Source: CAVRGQ01 sp963720785
GTDB lineage: Bacteria > Actinomycetota > Acidimicrobiia > IMCC26256 > DASPTH01
Assembly (NCBI GenBank): GCA_963720785.1
Contig: CAVRGQ010000004.1
Coordinates: forward strand, 868,001 to 932,000
Length of the DNA: 64,000 bases
Direction: 5' to 3'
Under the pieces are notes generated by a model, which saw only the letters and a list, made by a program, of their open reading frames with translations, was not told the DNA's origin and ran no database searches. This document shows, in pieces, positions 25,387-34,049 of this stretch (position 1 is its first letter; the number at the start of each line of letters is the position of its first letter). A program made the position numbers and the translations under genes.

Positions 25387-25833
25387 TCAGAGCTCGAAGA
25401 GCAGGTGGCGCGAGAGGTCGCCGAGGTGGTCGACGCCCATGTGGCGCCGCACGTAGCGCCACTCCCCGTCGACTTTGGCGAACTCGTCGCGGTAGCGGCC
25501 GTTGATGATCGGCTGCAACGGGGTGTCGCCCACCTTCTGGAACACCGTGTAGTAGGAGCGCACCGACGCGGTGAGGCCGTCGTCGGCCACCTCGACGATC
25601 GGGTTCGTGATCACGTGCTTGCTGAGCGGCGTACCGTCCTCGTACTTGCGGGTGGACGCGTGGTACATGCCGGCGATCGCCTCGGCGCCACGGATCTCCT
25701 GGTCGGAGCCGTCGGTGGTGATCACCGCGTGCTGCAGGTGCTCGCCGATGCCCTCGTAGTCGCCCGCGTCGATGAGCTCTGCGTAGCGGTACAGCAGGTT
25801 GGTCACGGCGATGGCGTCGGGAACGTTGCTCAT
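25387..25833 (-). CDS. NTF2-like (SnoaL-type) protein
   Basis: The 148-aa protein has the SnoaL-type pattern: LLYRYAELIDAGDYEGI, a strand with SKHVITNPIVEV, VRSYYTVFQ and a final EWRYVRRHMGVDH. ATG 25833 is preferred to ATG 25839, because the GAGGGAGG sits six bases before the former; ATG 25839 would overlap the upstream stop by four bases. It is the last gene of the thiolase-DUF35-NTF2 operon. The common role is a ketosteroid-isomerase-like enzyme or hydratase, but catalytic residues cannot be pinned down. Confidence 0.75.
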   Translation of the reverse strand: MSNVPDAIAVTNLLYRYAELIDAGDYEGIGEHLQHAVITTDGSDQEIRGAEAIAGMYHASTRKYEDGTPLSKHVITNPIVEVADDGLTASVRSYYTVFQKVGDTPLQPIINGRYRDEFAKVDGEWRYVRRHMGVDHLGDLSRHLLFEL

Positions 25834-25835
25834 GG

Positions 25836-26261
25836 TCATCCTCCCTCGACGGGTCGGAAGTAGGGCAGCACGAAGCCGTCGGCGATCGGGTGGAACTCGA
25901 CCGCCACGCGCATCCCGACGGCCACGGCGTCGGTGTCGACGCCGACGAGGTTCGAGAGGATCTGCCAACCCTCGTCGACGTCGACGATCACCGGGCAGTA
26001 CGGCACCTCGAACGCGGGCGTCTGCGGCCGCCACACCATCGTCCAGCTGTAGATCGTGCCGGTGCCTGCGCTGCGCTCCCAATCGAGGTCTTCGGCGAGG
26101 CAGTGCGCGCAGACCGGCGACGGCGTGTGCGTGATGCCGTTGCACGCGCCGCAGCGTTGGAAGCGCAGCTCGTGCTCGCGCAGCCCGTCCCAGTAGGGCT
26201 GCGACACGATGCTCGGGAACGGCGCGGGAACCGCCGTCGTCTGTGGGCGGAGCAACGTCAT
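25836..26261 (-). CDS. DUF35 OB-fold zinc-ribbon protein
   Basis: The 141-aa protein has a helical N-terminus, a rubredoxin-like zinc ribbon (CGAC...CAHC) at about residues 40-58, and an OB-fold with TGTIYSWTMVWRP and PVIVDVDEG. DUF35 proteins associate with lipid-transfer-protein thiolases/aldolases; in steroid side-chain breakdown the DUF35 domain of ChsH2 holds the aldolase Ltp2. Here the thiolase-like gene is directly upstream with overlapping start and stop (4 bp), so the same partnership is expected. Confidence 0.85.
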   Translation of the reverse strand: MTLLRPQTTAVPAPFPSIVSQPYWDGLREHELRFQRCGACNGITHTPSPVCAHCLAEDLDWERSAGTGTIYSWTMVWRPQTPAFEVPYCPVIVDVDEGWQILSNLVGVDTDAVAVGMRVAVEFHPIADGFVLPYFRPVEGG

Positions 26262-27435
26262 GGCTTGGTTCTCCCGAGCAGCAACACGTCGTTGAACAGT
26301 GCGCCGGCGCCGCCACCCGTGCACATCGCGACCTCGGCGTCGCGCACCTGCATGGTGACGCACTCGTGGCGCAGTTGCTGCACCCCGCGGATCACCCGCT
26401 GCAGGAGCTGCACCACCGCGCCGCCGTGGCTGAACGACATGAGCCCACCGTCGGTGGTGACGGGGAACCGCTCGCCCGGGCCGATGTTGCCGTCCATGAC
26501 GAAGTCGCCACCCTCACCCGGTCCACAGAAACCGAACGCCTCGAACTGCCGGATGATCTCGAACGAGAACGGGTCGTAGAACTCGCACACGTCGACGTCG
26601 TCGGGGCCGAGGCCGCACATCGCGAACGACATCTCCGCCGCCCGCCGCCCGACGGTGCCGGCCACCAGGTCGGGGCGCACGTTGCCGCCGAGGTCCCACG
26701 CGGGCGGGTGCTGGTAGGCCGGGCCGAAGTGATCGGTGTTGCCGCCGAGCACGTGCACGGGATCGTGGGCCAGATCCTGCGCCCGTTCCGCGGTGGTGAG
26801 CACGAGCGCGCAGCCGCCCTCGGCCGTCATCGAGCAGTCGAGCAGGTGGAACGGGTCGGCGACCATCCGGCTGTCGAGGACGTCCTGCACCGTGAACGGC
26901 CCCCGCCCGCGGTACACCGCATCGGGGTGGACGTGCCCGTTGTTGCGGATGGTGGCGGCGACGGTGGCCAGCGCCTCCGGCGTGGTGCCGTACATCTCCA
27001 TGTGCCGGCGCGCGATCAACGCGAACTCCGCCGCGGTGAACATGCCGAACGGGGCGACGAACTCGTGCGCGGGTCGCGTCCACGGCGCGGTCGACGAGCG
27101 GTCGGTGTAGATCCCGGCCGATCCGGCCGCGATCAGCACGGTGGTCGCGAGCCCGTTGGTGATCGCCCCGATCGCGTCGAGCAGCGCCGGGATGCCGAGT
27201 CCCGACATCGACCGCCAGATCGGGCCGATGCGGGCTTCGTAGAGGAGGTCGCTGCCGGTCTGTCCGACGATGCCGTCGATGTCACGCATCGTGAGCCCGG
27301 CATCGGCCACCGCGCCGTAGCCCGCCGCGGCGTGATCGAGCGGGAGTCGTGCCCCTCGAGGACGCGCGCCTGCTCGGTGTTGTGGATCCCGACGATGCAG
27401 ACGTCGTGGAACGGGTGGGAGGTGTGGTGCGCCAC
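26258..27435 (-). CDS. Thiolase/lipid-transfer protein-like aldolase (frameshifted near 27340)
   Basis: The repaired protein is about 392 aa from GTG 27435. Its N-terminus (CIVGIHNTEQARVLEGHDS) is in one frame; the rest continues from DHAAAGYGAVADAGLTMRDIDG. One base is missing near 27335-27345. The body shows thiolase-fold features: EFYDPFSFEIIRQFEAFGFC, NTDHFGP and GGLMSFSHGG. It resembles the Ltp family, which performs retro-aldol cleavage of steroid or acyl-CoA β-hydroxy thioesters. Its stop overlaps the DUF35 start, matching known aldolase-DUF35 complexes. Confidence 0.8.
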
Positions 27436-27458
27436 GCGGGTTCCCTGTCCCTGCCGGC

Positions 27459-28469
27459 TCAGCCGAGCACGAGGTCGCGGATCTGGCGCATCTGCTCGTG
27501 GTCGCGAGCCGACACCATCAGGGTGGTGACCGGCGTCTTCTCCCACTCGACGAGTCGCTCCCTGATGCGCGCGGGTGAGCCCACCAGCGAGATCTCGTCG
27601 GCGAACTCCTCGGGCACCATGGCGATCGCCTCTTCGCGCTTGCCCTCGAAGAAGAGATCCTGGATCTTCAGGGCCTCCTCCTCGTAGCCCATGCGCTGCA
27701 TGAGCTTGGTGTGGAAGTTCTGGCCCTTGGCGCCCATGCCCCCGATGTAGAAGCCGAGCATCATCTTCACGCCCGCCAACCCGGCATTCACGTCGTCGGT
27801 GATGTTGACGCTCGCCATCGCGTTCACCTCGAAGCCCGGCTTCGCGTCCTTCAGCGAGTCGGCGTAGACCTCGGGACGGAACGGCGAGTAGTAGAGCGGC
27901 AGCCAGCCGTCGGCGATCTCCGCGGTCTGCGCCACGTTCTTCGGGCCCTCGGCGCCGATGAAGATCGGCAGGTCGGCGCGCAGCGGGTGGGTCATGATCT
28001 TCAGCGGCTTGCCGAGGCCGGTGGCGTCGTCGCCGCGATAGGGCAGCGGGTAGAACTCGCCGTCGAACTCGAGCGGGCCTTCGCGCCGCAGCGCGCGCCG
28101 GATGATCTCGACGTACTCGCGGGTGCGGGCCAGCGGCTTGGTGGCCGGACGGCCGTACCAGCCCTCCACGACCTGCGGGCCCGACACGCCGAGACCGAGG
28201 ATCACGCGGCCGTTCGACAGGTGGTCGAGCGTCATCGCCGCCATCGCGGTGGCGGTGGGGGTGCGCGCCGCCATCTGCACGATGCCGGTGCCGATCTTGA
28301 TGGTGGAGGTGTTCGCGGCGACGTAGGCCGCGTAGGTGAACGCGTCGTTGCCCCATGACTCGGCGACCCACACGGAGTCGTACCCGAGGCGCTCGGCCTC
28401 CTGCGCGTCCTCCACGAACCCCTGACGTGGGCCCGCTCCCCAGTATCCGAACACCAGTCCGAGCTTCAT
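27459..28469 (-). CDS. F420-dependent luciferase-like oxidoreductase, Rv3520c-like
   Basis: The 336-aa protein carries LGYDSVWVAESWG, IKIGTGIVQMAARTP, MTLDHLSNGRVILGLGVSGPQVVEGWYG and IFIGAEGPKNVAQTAEIADGW. This closely follows the Rv3520c subgroup, which lies in the mycobacterial cholesterol cluster. A related copy is at 34868-35917. The cofactor is expected to be F420; the substrate is not known. It lies just upstream of the thiolase-DUF35-NTF2 genes on the same strand (23 bp gap), so it probably heads that operon. Confidence 0.9.
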   Translation of the reverse strand: MKLGLVFGYWGAGPRQGFVEDAQEAERLGYDSVWVAESWGNDAFTYAAYVAANTSTIKIGTGIVQMAARTPTATAMAAMTLDHLSNGRVILGLGVSGPQVVEGWYGRPATKPLARTREYVEIIRRALRREGPLEFDGEFYPLPYRGDDATGLGKPLKIMTHPLRADLPIFIGAEGPKNVAQTAEIADGWLPLYYSPFRPEVYADSLKDAKPGFEVNAMASVNITDDVNAGLAGVKMMLGFYIGGMGAKGQNFHTKLMQRMGYEEEALKIQDLFFEGKREEAIAMVPEEFADEISLVGSPARIRERLVEWEKTPVTTLMVSARDHEQMRQIRDLVLG

Positions 28470-28552
28470 GGTCCTCCTCCGGCCGGGGGCGAGCGTACCC
28501 CGCCCGCTCCCCGCCGTCTCGGGCCGTGTAACGGGCTGACGCTCCCGCGCCC

Positions 28553-29062
28553 ATGAGCATCCTGGAACAGTTGGTCGCCCACGAGGAGATCCGCCAGCTC
28601 GCCGCCCACTACGCGGTGTACGTGGACCGACGGGATTTCGACGAGCTCGTGGAGCTCTTCGTCGACGACGTGCGCGTCGGCCGCGACACCTACGGCCGGG
28701 CGCCCCTCAAGGAATCGTTCGCCTCGCAGCTGCGGGCGGTCCCGGTGAGCATCCTCAACGTGGGCACCCACGCGATCGACCTGGTCGACGACGACCACGC
28801 CACCGGAGTCGTCTACTGCAAGGGCGAGATCCAGGACGGCGATCGCTGGATCCACCAGGCGATCGTGTACTCCGACACCTACGAGCGGCGTGACGGCCAC
28901 TGGTACTTCGTGCGCCGCGTGCACGAGTTGTTCTACGGCGCGGAGGTGGGGCTGAACCCGCTCACGCTGCCGCCGGCGAATTGGCCGGAGCACCAGGACG
29001 GCATGGGCACACTGCCCGAGAAGTGGGACACCTGGCAGGCGTTCCAGGGAACAGGGGAGTAA
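28553..29062 (+). CDS. NTF2-like (SnoaL-type) protein
   Basis: The 169-aa protein has the SnoaL fold pattern: RQLAAHYAVYVDRRDFDELVELF, then VGTHAIDLVDD and WYFVRRVHELFYG. It starts the operon NTF2-F420 enzyme-SDR-amidohydrolase-P450-lipocalin and is divergent from the Rv3520c-like gene. Three other NTF2-like genes occur in the window (11110, 25387, 37592). A ketosteroid-isomerase-like or hydratase activity is plausible; the C-terminal tail of about 25 residues (NWPEHQDG...) is extra. Confidence 0.75.
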   Translation: MSILEQLVAHEEIRQLAAHYAVYVDRRDFDELVELFVDDVRVGRDTYGRAPLKESFASQLRAVPVSILNVGTHAIDLVDDDHATGVVYCKGEIQDGDRWIHQAIVYSDTYERRDGHWYFVRRVHELFYGAEVGLNPLTLPPANWPEHQDGMGTLPEKWDTWQAFQGTGE

Positions 29063-29065
29063 GCC

Positions 29066-29945
29066 ATGGACATCTCGATGACGTTGCCCACGATGGTGGC
29101 GCACGGCCGGGCCGACACCCTGCGGTGGTGCCGCGAGGTCGACGAGGGCCCGTGGCCGAGCCTCGCCATCCCCGAGCGCATCACCTACCCCAGCCACCAC
29201 TACACGGTGGAGCTCGCGGCCGCGGCCGCGCTCACCGAGCGGGTGCGGCTCTGGACCACGATCGTGATCCTGCCCGCGCACGACGAGGTCGACGTCGCCA
29301 AGCAGATGGCCTCGGTCGACGTGCTGAGCGACGGTCGCCTCACCGTCGGGCGTCGGGGTCGGCGGGCGCGACCACGACTACCGGGCGATCAACGGCCGCT
29401 TCGACCACCGCTGGCAGCGCATGGACGAGCAGGTCGCGCGGATGCGCCGCATCTGGGCCGGTGAGCCCCCGTTCGAGGGCGCCGCCCCGGTCGGGCCGCC
29501 GCCGGTGCAGGCCGGCGGCCCTCCGGTCGTCGCCGGGGTGATGGGCCCGAAGGCGATCCGCCGCGCCGCGAACTGGGCCGACGGCGTCGACGGCGCCTGG
29601 ACGATGGACGGCGACCTCGCGCACATGCAGCAGTCGTTCGACATCATCAACGCCGCGTGGACCGACGCCGGCCGCACCGAGCGGCCGCACCTCTCCACCA
29701 GCATCTGGTACGGGCTCGGCCCCGACGCCGAGGACCGCCTCCGGAGCTACGCCTACGAGTACATGAAGCTGATGGGCGAGGAAGTGGGGCAGTGGGCCGC
29801 GCAGACGGTGAACTGCTTCACGCCCGAAGCGCTGCGACGGGCCGTCGACCACGCGGCCGAGGCCGGGGCCGACGAGATCTTCCTCGTGCCCACCACCGCG
29901 GATGCCGACGAACTGGCCCGCACCCGCGACGCTCTGGGAGTCTGA
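29066..29945 (+). CDS. F420-dependent luciferase-like oxidoreductase (frameshifted near 29348)
   Basis: The repaired protein is about 292 aa. The first frame runs from ATG 29066 to VDVLSDGRLTVG and the second resumes with VGGRDHDYRAINGRFD and goes to EIFLVPTTADADELA. The break is a GGG where GG would restore LTVGVGVGG, a homopolymer-type extra base. The fold is the LLM barrel; the N-terminus MDISMTLPTMVAHGR and WTTIVILPAHD identify a different subgroup from the Rv3520c-like proteins. It lies 3 bp after the NTF2-like gene. Confidence 0.8.
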
Positions 29946-29950
29946 GCCAC

Positions 29951-30889
29951 ATGACCTTTGGCTTCGAGTCCACCACCGAAGACGTCATCGCCGGCATCGA
30001 CCTCACCGGGAAGGTCGCCCTCGTCACCGGGGCGTCCACCGGGATCGGGCTCGACACCGCCCGGGCCCTCGCCGCCGCGGGCGCGGCGGTCACCCTGGCC
30101 GCGCGTGATGCCGAGAAGCTCGCGAGCGCGGCCGACGCGGTGCGCGCACGCGTCCCCGGTGCGCAGATCGACACCGGGGTCCTCGACCTCGCGTCGCTCG
30201 ACTCGGTGCGGGCCTTCGCCGCCGAGTGGCTCGTCGGCCACGACCGTCTCCACCTGCTGGTGAACAACGCGGGGATCATGTTCGCCCCCTACGGGCACAC
30301 GCCCGAGGGCTGCGAGCTGCACTTCGGCACCAACCACGTGGGGCACTTCCTGCTCACCAACCTGCTCGCGCCCGCGCTCCTCGCCGACCCGCCGGCGCGC
30401 GTCGTGAACCTCAGCTCCGGTGGCCACCACGCGTCGGGGATCATCTGGGACGACGTGAACCTCGAGCAACGCGACTACGACAAGATGGAGGCGTACGGGC
30501 AGTCGAAGACGGCGAACGTGTTGTTCTCCGTGGAACTCGACCGCCTCCTCTCGCCGCAGGGTGTGCACGCGTACTCGGTGCACCCCGGCCTCATCATGAC
30601 CACCGAGCTCGGCCGCACGATGACCCGCGACGACCTCGAGGGAATGATGGCCAAGGCGAAGGCCTCGGCCGACAGCGGGGGCAGCGGCATGCCGCCGGCC
30701 AAGTCCATCGAGCAGGGCGCCGCCACCGCGGTATGGGCCGCGACCGTGCCGGAGCTCGACGCGCAGGGCGGCGCGTACCTGGAGGACTGCCACGTCAGCG
30801 AGGCCGCCCCGCACGCCACGGATCCCGACGACGCCGCGCGCCTCTGGGCGTTGAGCGAGCAGATCGTCGGTCAGCAGTTCACCTACTGA
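29951..30889 (+). CDS. Retinol-dehydrogenase/WWOX-like SDR
   Basis: The 312-aa SDR has TGASTGIG, NNAGIMFAPYGHTPEG, the GTNHVGHFLLT loop typical of RDH/WWOX-type members, and YGQSK as YxxxK. ATG 29951 follows the stop of the F420 enzyme by five bases. This group often oxidises lipid, sterol or retinoid alcohols. The stop codon lies inside the first copy of a 19-bp tandem repeat. Probable substrate: a steroid or lipid alcohol of the pathway encoded by this operon (inferred). Confidence 0.85.
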   Translation: MTFGFESTTEDVIAGIDLTGKVALVTGASTGIGLDTARALAAAGAAVTLAARDAEKLASAADAVRARVPGAQIDTGVLDLASLDSVRAFAAEWLVGHDRLHLLVNNAGIMFAPYGHTPEGCELHFGTNHVGHFLLTNLLAPALLADPPARVVNLSSGGHHASGIIWDDVNLEQRDYDKMEAYGQSKTANVLFSVELDRLLSPQGVHAYSVHPGLIMTTELGRTMTRDDLEGMMAKAKASADSGGSGMPPAKSIEQGAATAVWAATVPELDAQGGAYLEDCHVSEAAPHATDPDDAARLWALSEQIVGQQFTY

Positions 30890-30943
30890 TCCCGATACGT
30901 CGTCCTGATCCCGATACGTCGTCCTGATCCCGATACGTCGTCC
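30887..30943 (+). repeat. Three perfect 19-bp tandem repeats at a gene end
   Basis: TGATCCCGATACGTCGTCC occurs three times without mismatch at 30887-30905, 30906-30924 and 30925-30943. The first copy contains the SDR stop codon, and a fourth partial copy begins TGA at 30944. Expansion of the untranslated gap by slippage explains it; a role as a binding site or mRNA structure is possible but unproven. Confidence 0.9.
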
Positions 30944-30964
30944 TGAAACGAGGAGCGCACCACC

Positions 30965-31843
30965 ATGGCCATGCCCACCGACGTCGGCGCGATCGACCTG
31001 ATGATCGGCTTCCCCCGCCCCGAAGCCGCGAAGACCTACGACTACCTGCGCGCCGGGATCAAGGGTGACGACGCCAGCACCGCGGAGATGCCCGCGGGCT
31101 ACATGTTCAAGCACGTGCCCAACCACCTCTCCGCCGACGACCCGTTCGTGGGCATCCAGATCACGCTCGCCGAGATGGACCGCTACGGCGTGGCGATGGG
31201 CATGGTCGGCGTGGGCAGCGAGGTCACCGCGCGTGCGCTGCAGGACCACCCCGACCGCTTCTTCGGCAGCATCGAGATCGACCCCAACGACATCACCGGC
31301 GCCGTGCGCAAGATCCGCGCCGCGAAGGACGAGTACGACATCAAGGCGGTCACGACGTTCCCGGCCGGCTGCCTCCCGCAGGTGCCGGTGAGCGACCGTC
31401 GCTACTACCCGATCTACCAGACGTGCATCGACCTCGACATCCCGATCATCGCCAACGCCGGGATCGCCGGGCCACGGTTCCCGTCGGCGTGCCAGGACGT
31501 CATGCACTTCGACGAGGTCTGTTACGACTTCCCCGAGCTGCGCATCGTGATGCGCCACGGCGCGGAGCCGTGGGAGGCGCTCGCGGTGAAGCTCATGCTG
31601 AAGTGGCCCGGCCTCTACTACATGCCCTCCGCGTTCGCGCCCAAGTACTACCCCGAGGCGATCGTGAAGTTCGCGAACAGCCGCGGCGCGGAGAAGATCA
31701 TGTACGCCGGCTACTACCCCATGGGGCTGTCGCTGGAGCGCATTTTCACCGAGCTGCCCGACGTCCCGCTGAAGGACGGCGTGTGGCCCAAGTTCCTGCG
31801 CGAGAACGCCATGAAGGTGTTCAAGCTCGGCGAGCACGCCTGA
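30965..31843 (+). CDS. Amidohydrolase-2 fold protein with degenerate metal site
   Basis: The 292-aa TIM-barrel protein resembles Amidohydro_2/ACMSD-like enzymes but departs at key points. The N-terminal motif is AIDLMIGFP instead of D-x-H, and the usual S-D-Y-P near the C-terminus reads MYAGYYPMGLSLERIF, lacking the aspartate. A His is retained in VMRHGAEPW. It could use another mechanism or bind the substrate without a metal. ATG 30965 has GAGGAG just upstream. It lies between an SDR and the CYP142-like gene on the same transcript. Confidence 0.8.
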   Translation: MAMPTDVGAIDLMIGFPRPEAAKTYDYLRAGIKGDDASTAEMPAGYMFKHVPNHLSADDPFVGIQITLAEMDRYGVAMGMVGVGSEVTARALQDHPDRFFGSIEIDPNDITGAVRKIRAAKDEYDIKAVTTFPAGCLPQVPVSDRRYYPIYQTCIDLDIPIIANAGIAGPRFPSACQDVMHFDEVCYDFPELRIVMRHGAEPWEALAVKLMLKWPGLYYMPSAFAPKYYPEAIVKFANSRGAEKIMYAGYYPMGLSLERIFTELPDVPLKDGVWPKFLRENAMKVFKLGEHA

Positions 31844-31857
31844 ACCGAGGAGCCCCC

Positions 31858-33063
31858 ATGACGATCACCGATCCGACGACCGGCCCCGTCGACCTGCTCG
31901 ACGGCGAGATGTACGCGGCGGGCGCGTGGCCCGTGTACGAGTGGCTGCGCGCCAACGACCCCGTCCACTGGGACCCGGTCAACGAGCTGTGGGGCATCAC
32001 GAAGTACGACGACATCGTCGAGATCGAGAAGGCCAAGCACGTCTTCATCAGCTCCGACACGTTGAAGGGCGGCTACCGCCCGAACCTCCCGGCCGACCCG
32101 TCGATCATCGGGCTCGACGACCCGGTGCACACGCAGCGGCGCAAGCTCGTCAACCGCGGGTTCACGCCGAAGACGGTGCTGGCGTGGGAGGACCACATCC
32201 ACCAGACGATCACGAGCCTGCTCGATGCCGCGGAGGCGAAGGGGCCCGACAGTCGGATCGAGGTGATCACCGAGCTCGCCGCGCCGCTGCCCGCACAGAT
32301 GATCGGCCTTCTGCTCGGCTACCCGAACGAGATGTGGCCGAAGCTCAAGGAGTGGTCGGAGCGCACGATCGTCGGGGGTGGCGGTCCGCGCTACGCGACC
32401 GACGACGTGATCTTCGCCGCGTTCGAGTTCGCGGGCGTGTGCGCGGAGCTCTACGAGGAGAAGCAACGCTGCCCGGCCGACGACATCATGACGGTGTGGA
32501 CCACCGCCGAGATCGACGGCGAGCCGATCGGTCTCGACCCCGTGATCTCCGACTGCCTCCTGCTCCTCGACGGCGGCGCCGAGACCACGCGCACCGTGAT
32601 CGGCCGCACCATCCTCGAGCTCGCGGCCCGGCCCGACCAGTGGCAGCTGCTCAAGGACGGCGCCGACATGGAGGTCGCGACCGAGGAGTTCATCCGGTGG
32701 GTCACGCCCGTGCTCAACATGTGCCGTGTCGCGACGCGCGACTACGAGCTGCGCGGCAAGACCATCAAGGCCGGTGACCAGGTCGTGCTCATGTACCCGT
32801 CGGCGAATCGCGACGAGGAGCACTTCGAGAACCCCGACGTCTTCGACATCACGCGCAATCCGAACCACCACATCGCGTTCGGCTTCGGTACGCACTTCTG
32901 CCTGGGTGCCGCGTCGGCGCGGCTCGAGATCAAGACCTTCTTCGAGCACTTCGTGCGCCGCGTCGACCAGGTGCGTGTGGTGCCCGGCAGCGTCGACTTC
33001 CTCGCCAACTCGTTCGTCGCGGGCCTGAACCGTGCGGAAGTGGAACTGGAGTTCGTGCAGTGA
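31858..33063 (+). CDS. Cytochrome P450, CYP142-like steroid side-chain hydroxylase candidate
   Basis: The 401-aa P450 has canonical I-helix G239-G-A-E-T-T244 and heme loop FGFGTHFCLGA with Cys348. VLNMCRVATRDYEL and RNPNHHIAFGFG match the CYP142 pattern I recall from mycobacteria, where CYP142/CYP125 oxidise the cholesterol C26 carbon. ATG 31858 follows GGAG. It is in an operon with an NTF2 protein, F420 enzyme, SDR and amidohydrolase, and its stop overlaps the next start (GTGA). CYP142 assignment is by resemblance; a different sterol or lipid substrate cannot be excluded. Confidence 0.85.
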   Translation: MTITDPTTGPVDLLDGEMYAAGAWPVYEWLRANDPVHWDPVNELWGITKYDDIVEIEKAKHVFISSDTLKGGYRPNLPADPSIIGLDDPVHTQRRKLVNRGFTPKTVLAWEDHIHQTITSLLDAAEAKGPDSRIEVITELAAPLPAQMIGLLLGYPNEMWPKLKEWSERTIVGGGGPRYATDDVIFAAFEFAGVCAELYEEKQRCPADDIMTVWTTAEIDGEPIGLDPVISDCLLLLDGGAETTRTVIGRTILELAARPDQWQLLKDGADMEVATEEFIRWVTPVLNMCRVATRDYELRGKTIKAGDQVVLMYPSANRDEEHFENPDVFDITRNPNHHIAFGFGTHFCLGAASARLEIKTFFEHFVRRVDQVRVVPGSVDFLANSFVAGLNRAEVELEFVQ

Positions 33064-34049
33064 GCGCGTCGGCGGCGAGCCACCCCGACGACGAGCTGCA
33101 CCCGCCCACTTCGGACGACCCGTTCTGGGGTGAGACGTCATGGTGGGCGTTCTCGGTGCCCGAGCGCAAGCTCGCGGCCTGGTTCTACCCGCTCATGCGC
33201 ACGAACCAGGACGTCTGCTCCGCGGCGGTGTTCGTGTGGGACGACACCGGCGACACGCCGTGGGACTGCCGCTACTTCAAGCAGTTCTGGCACCTCCCGA
33301 TGCCCGAGGGCCCGTTGTCCGACTGCACGTTCGCCAACGGCATCTCCTACAAGGTGCTCGAACCGCAGATGGCGTACGAGCTGAAGTACCGGGATCCGGA
33401 TGCCGGCCCTGATGCAGGCGAGGGGGATGACGCGATCTCGATCGACGTCACCTTCCGCGCGGTGATGGACCCGCTCCACACGAAGACGTCGGGGCCCGAC
33501 GGCGGTCACCTCGACCAGCTCGGCCGCTTCACCGGCACGCTCGTGCTCGACGGCGAGACGATCCCGGTCGACTCCTTCGGCGCGCGTGACCGCTCGTGGG
33601 GGCCGCGCACGCCGTTCGGTCCGTACCTCATGTCGGGCCACGGCTACCACGCGACCCGCATGCCGTACAGCCACGCGACGTCGGAGACCGCGTCGTTCCT
33701 GTGCATCAGTGCGAACGTCACCGACGACTTCCCCGTGCTCATGGGCTTCACCCGGTTCGACGGCGAGGTGTCGCGGATCGCCAGCGGCAAGCGCACCGCG
33801 CTGGCCACCGACCCGGAGAAGGGCACCGTCACGCGCGTGTTGATCGAAGGAGTCGACGAGCTGGGGCGCGAGCTTCACGCCGAGGGCGAGTGCCTCACCG
33901 ACTTCCTCAACTCGTGCAACGAGAACCTGGTGGGCTGGAACCACCTCGTGCACTGGGAAGTGAACGGTGTCGAGGCGTGGGGCGAGCACCACGAGAACTA
34001 CAGCATGAGTGCCCAGCGCGCCGCGCTGCGTGCCGCGAAGGGCTGGTAG
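33060..34049 (+). CDS. Lipocalin-like (AttH/CrtC-type, DUF7064-like) protein
   Basis: The 329-aa protein has DSFGARDRSWGPRTPFGPY in its middle, the RD(R/H)SWGPR signature of the hydroxyneurosporene synthase/AttH lipocalin-like group. A second β-rich half starts about residue 165. It starts with GTG 33060 inside the P450 stop, so it is translationally coupled. No signal peptide is seen. In this family some members hydrate or bind isoprenoids; here it might present or modify the P450 product. The function is not established. Confidence 0.65.
   Translation: MSASAASHPDDELHPPTSDDPFWGETSWWAFSVPERKLAAWFYPLMRTNQDVCSAAVFVWDDTGDTPWDCRYFKQFWHLPMPEGPLSDCTFANGISYKVLEPQMAYELKYRDPDAGPDAGEGDDAISIDVTFRAVMDPLHTKTSGPDGGHLDQLGRFTGTLVLDGETIPVDSFGARDRSWGPRTPFGPYLMSGHGYHATRMPYSHATSETASFLCISANVTDDFPVLMGFTRFDGEVSRIASGKRTALATDPEKGTVTRVLIEGVDELGRELHAEGECLTDFLNSCNENLVGWNHLVHWEVNGVEAWGEHHENYSMSAQRAALRAAKGW

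Noticed and set aside
30887..30943. CRISPR array
   Set aside because: The 19-bp units abut without spacers and number only three, so this is a tandem repeat.
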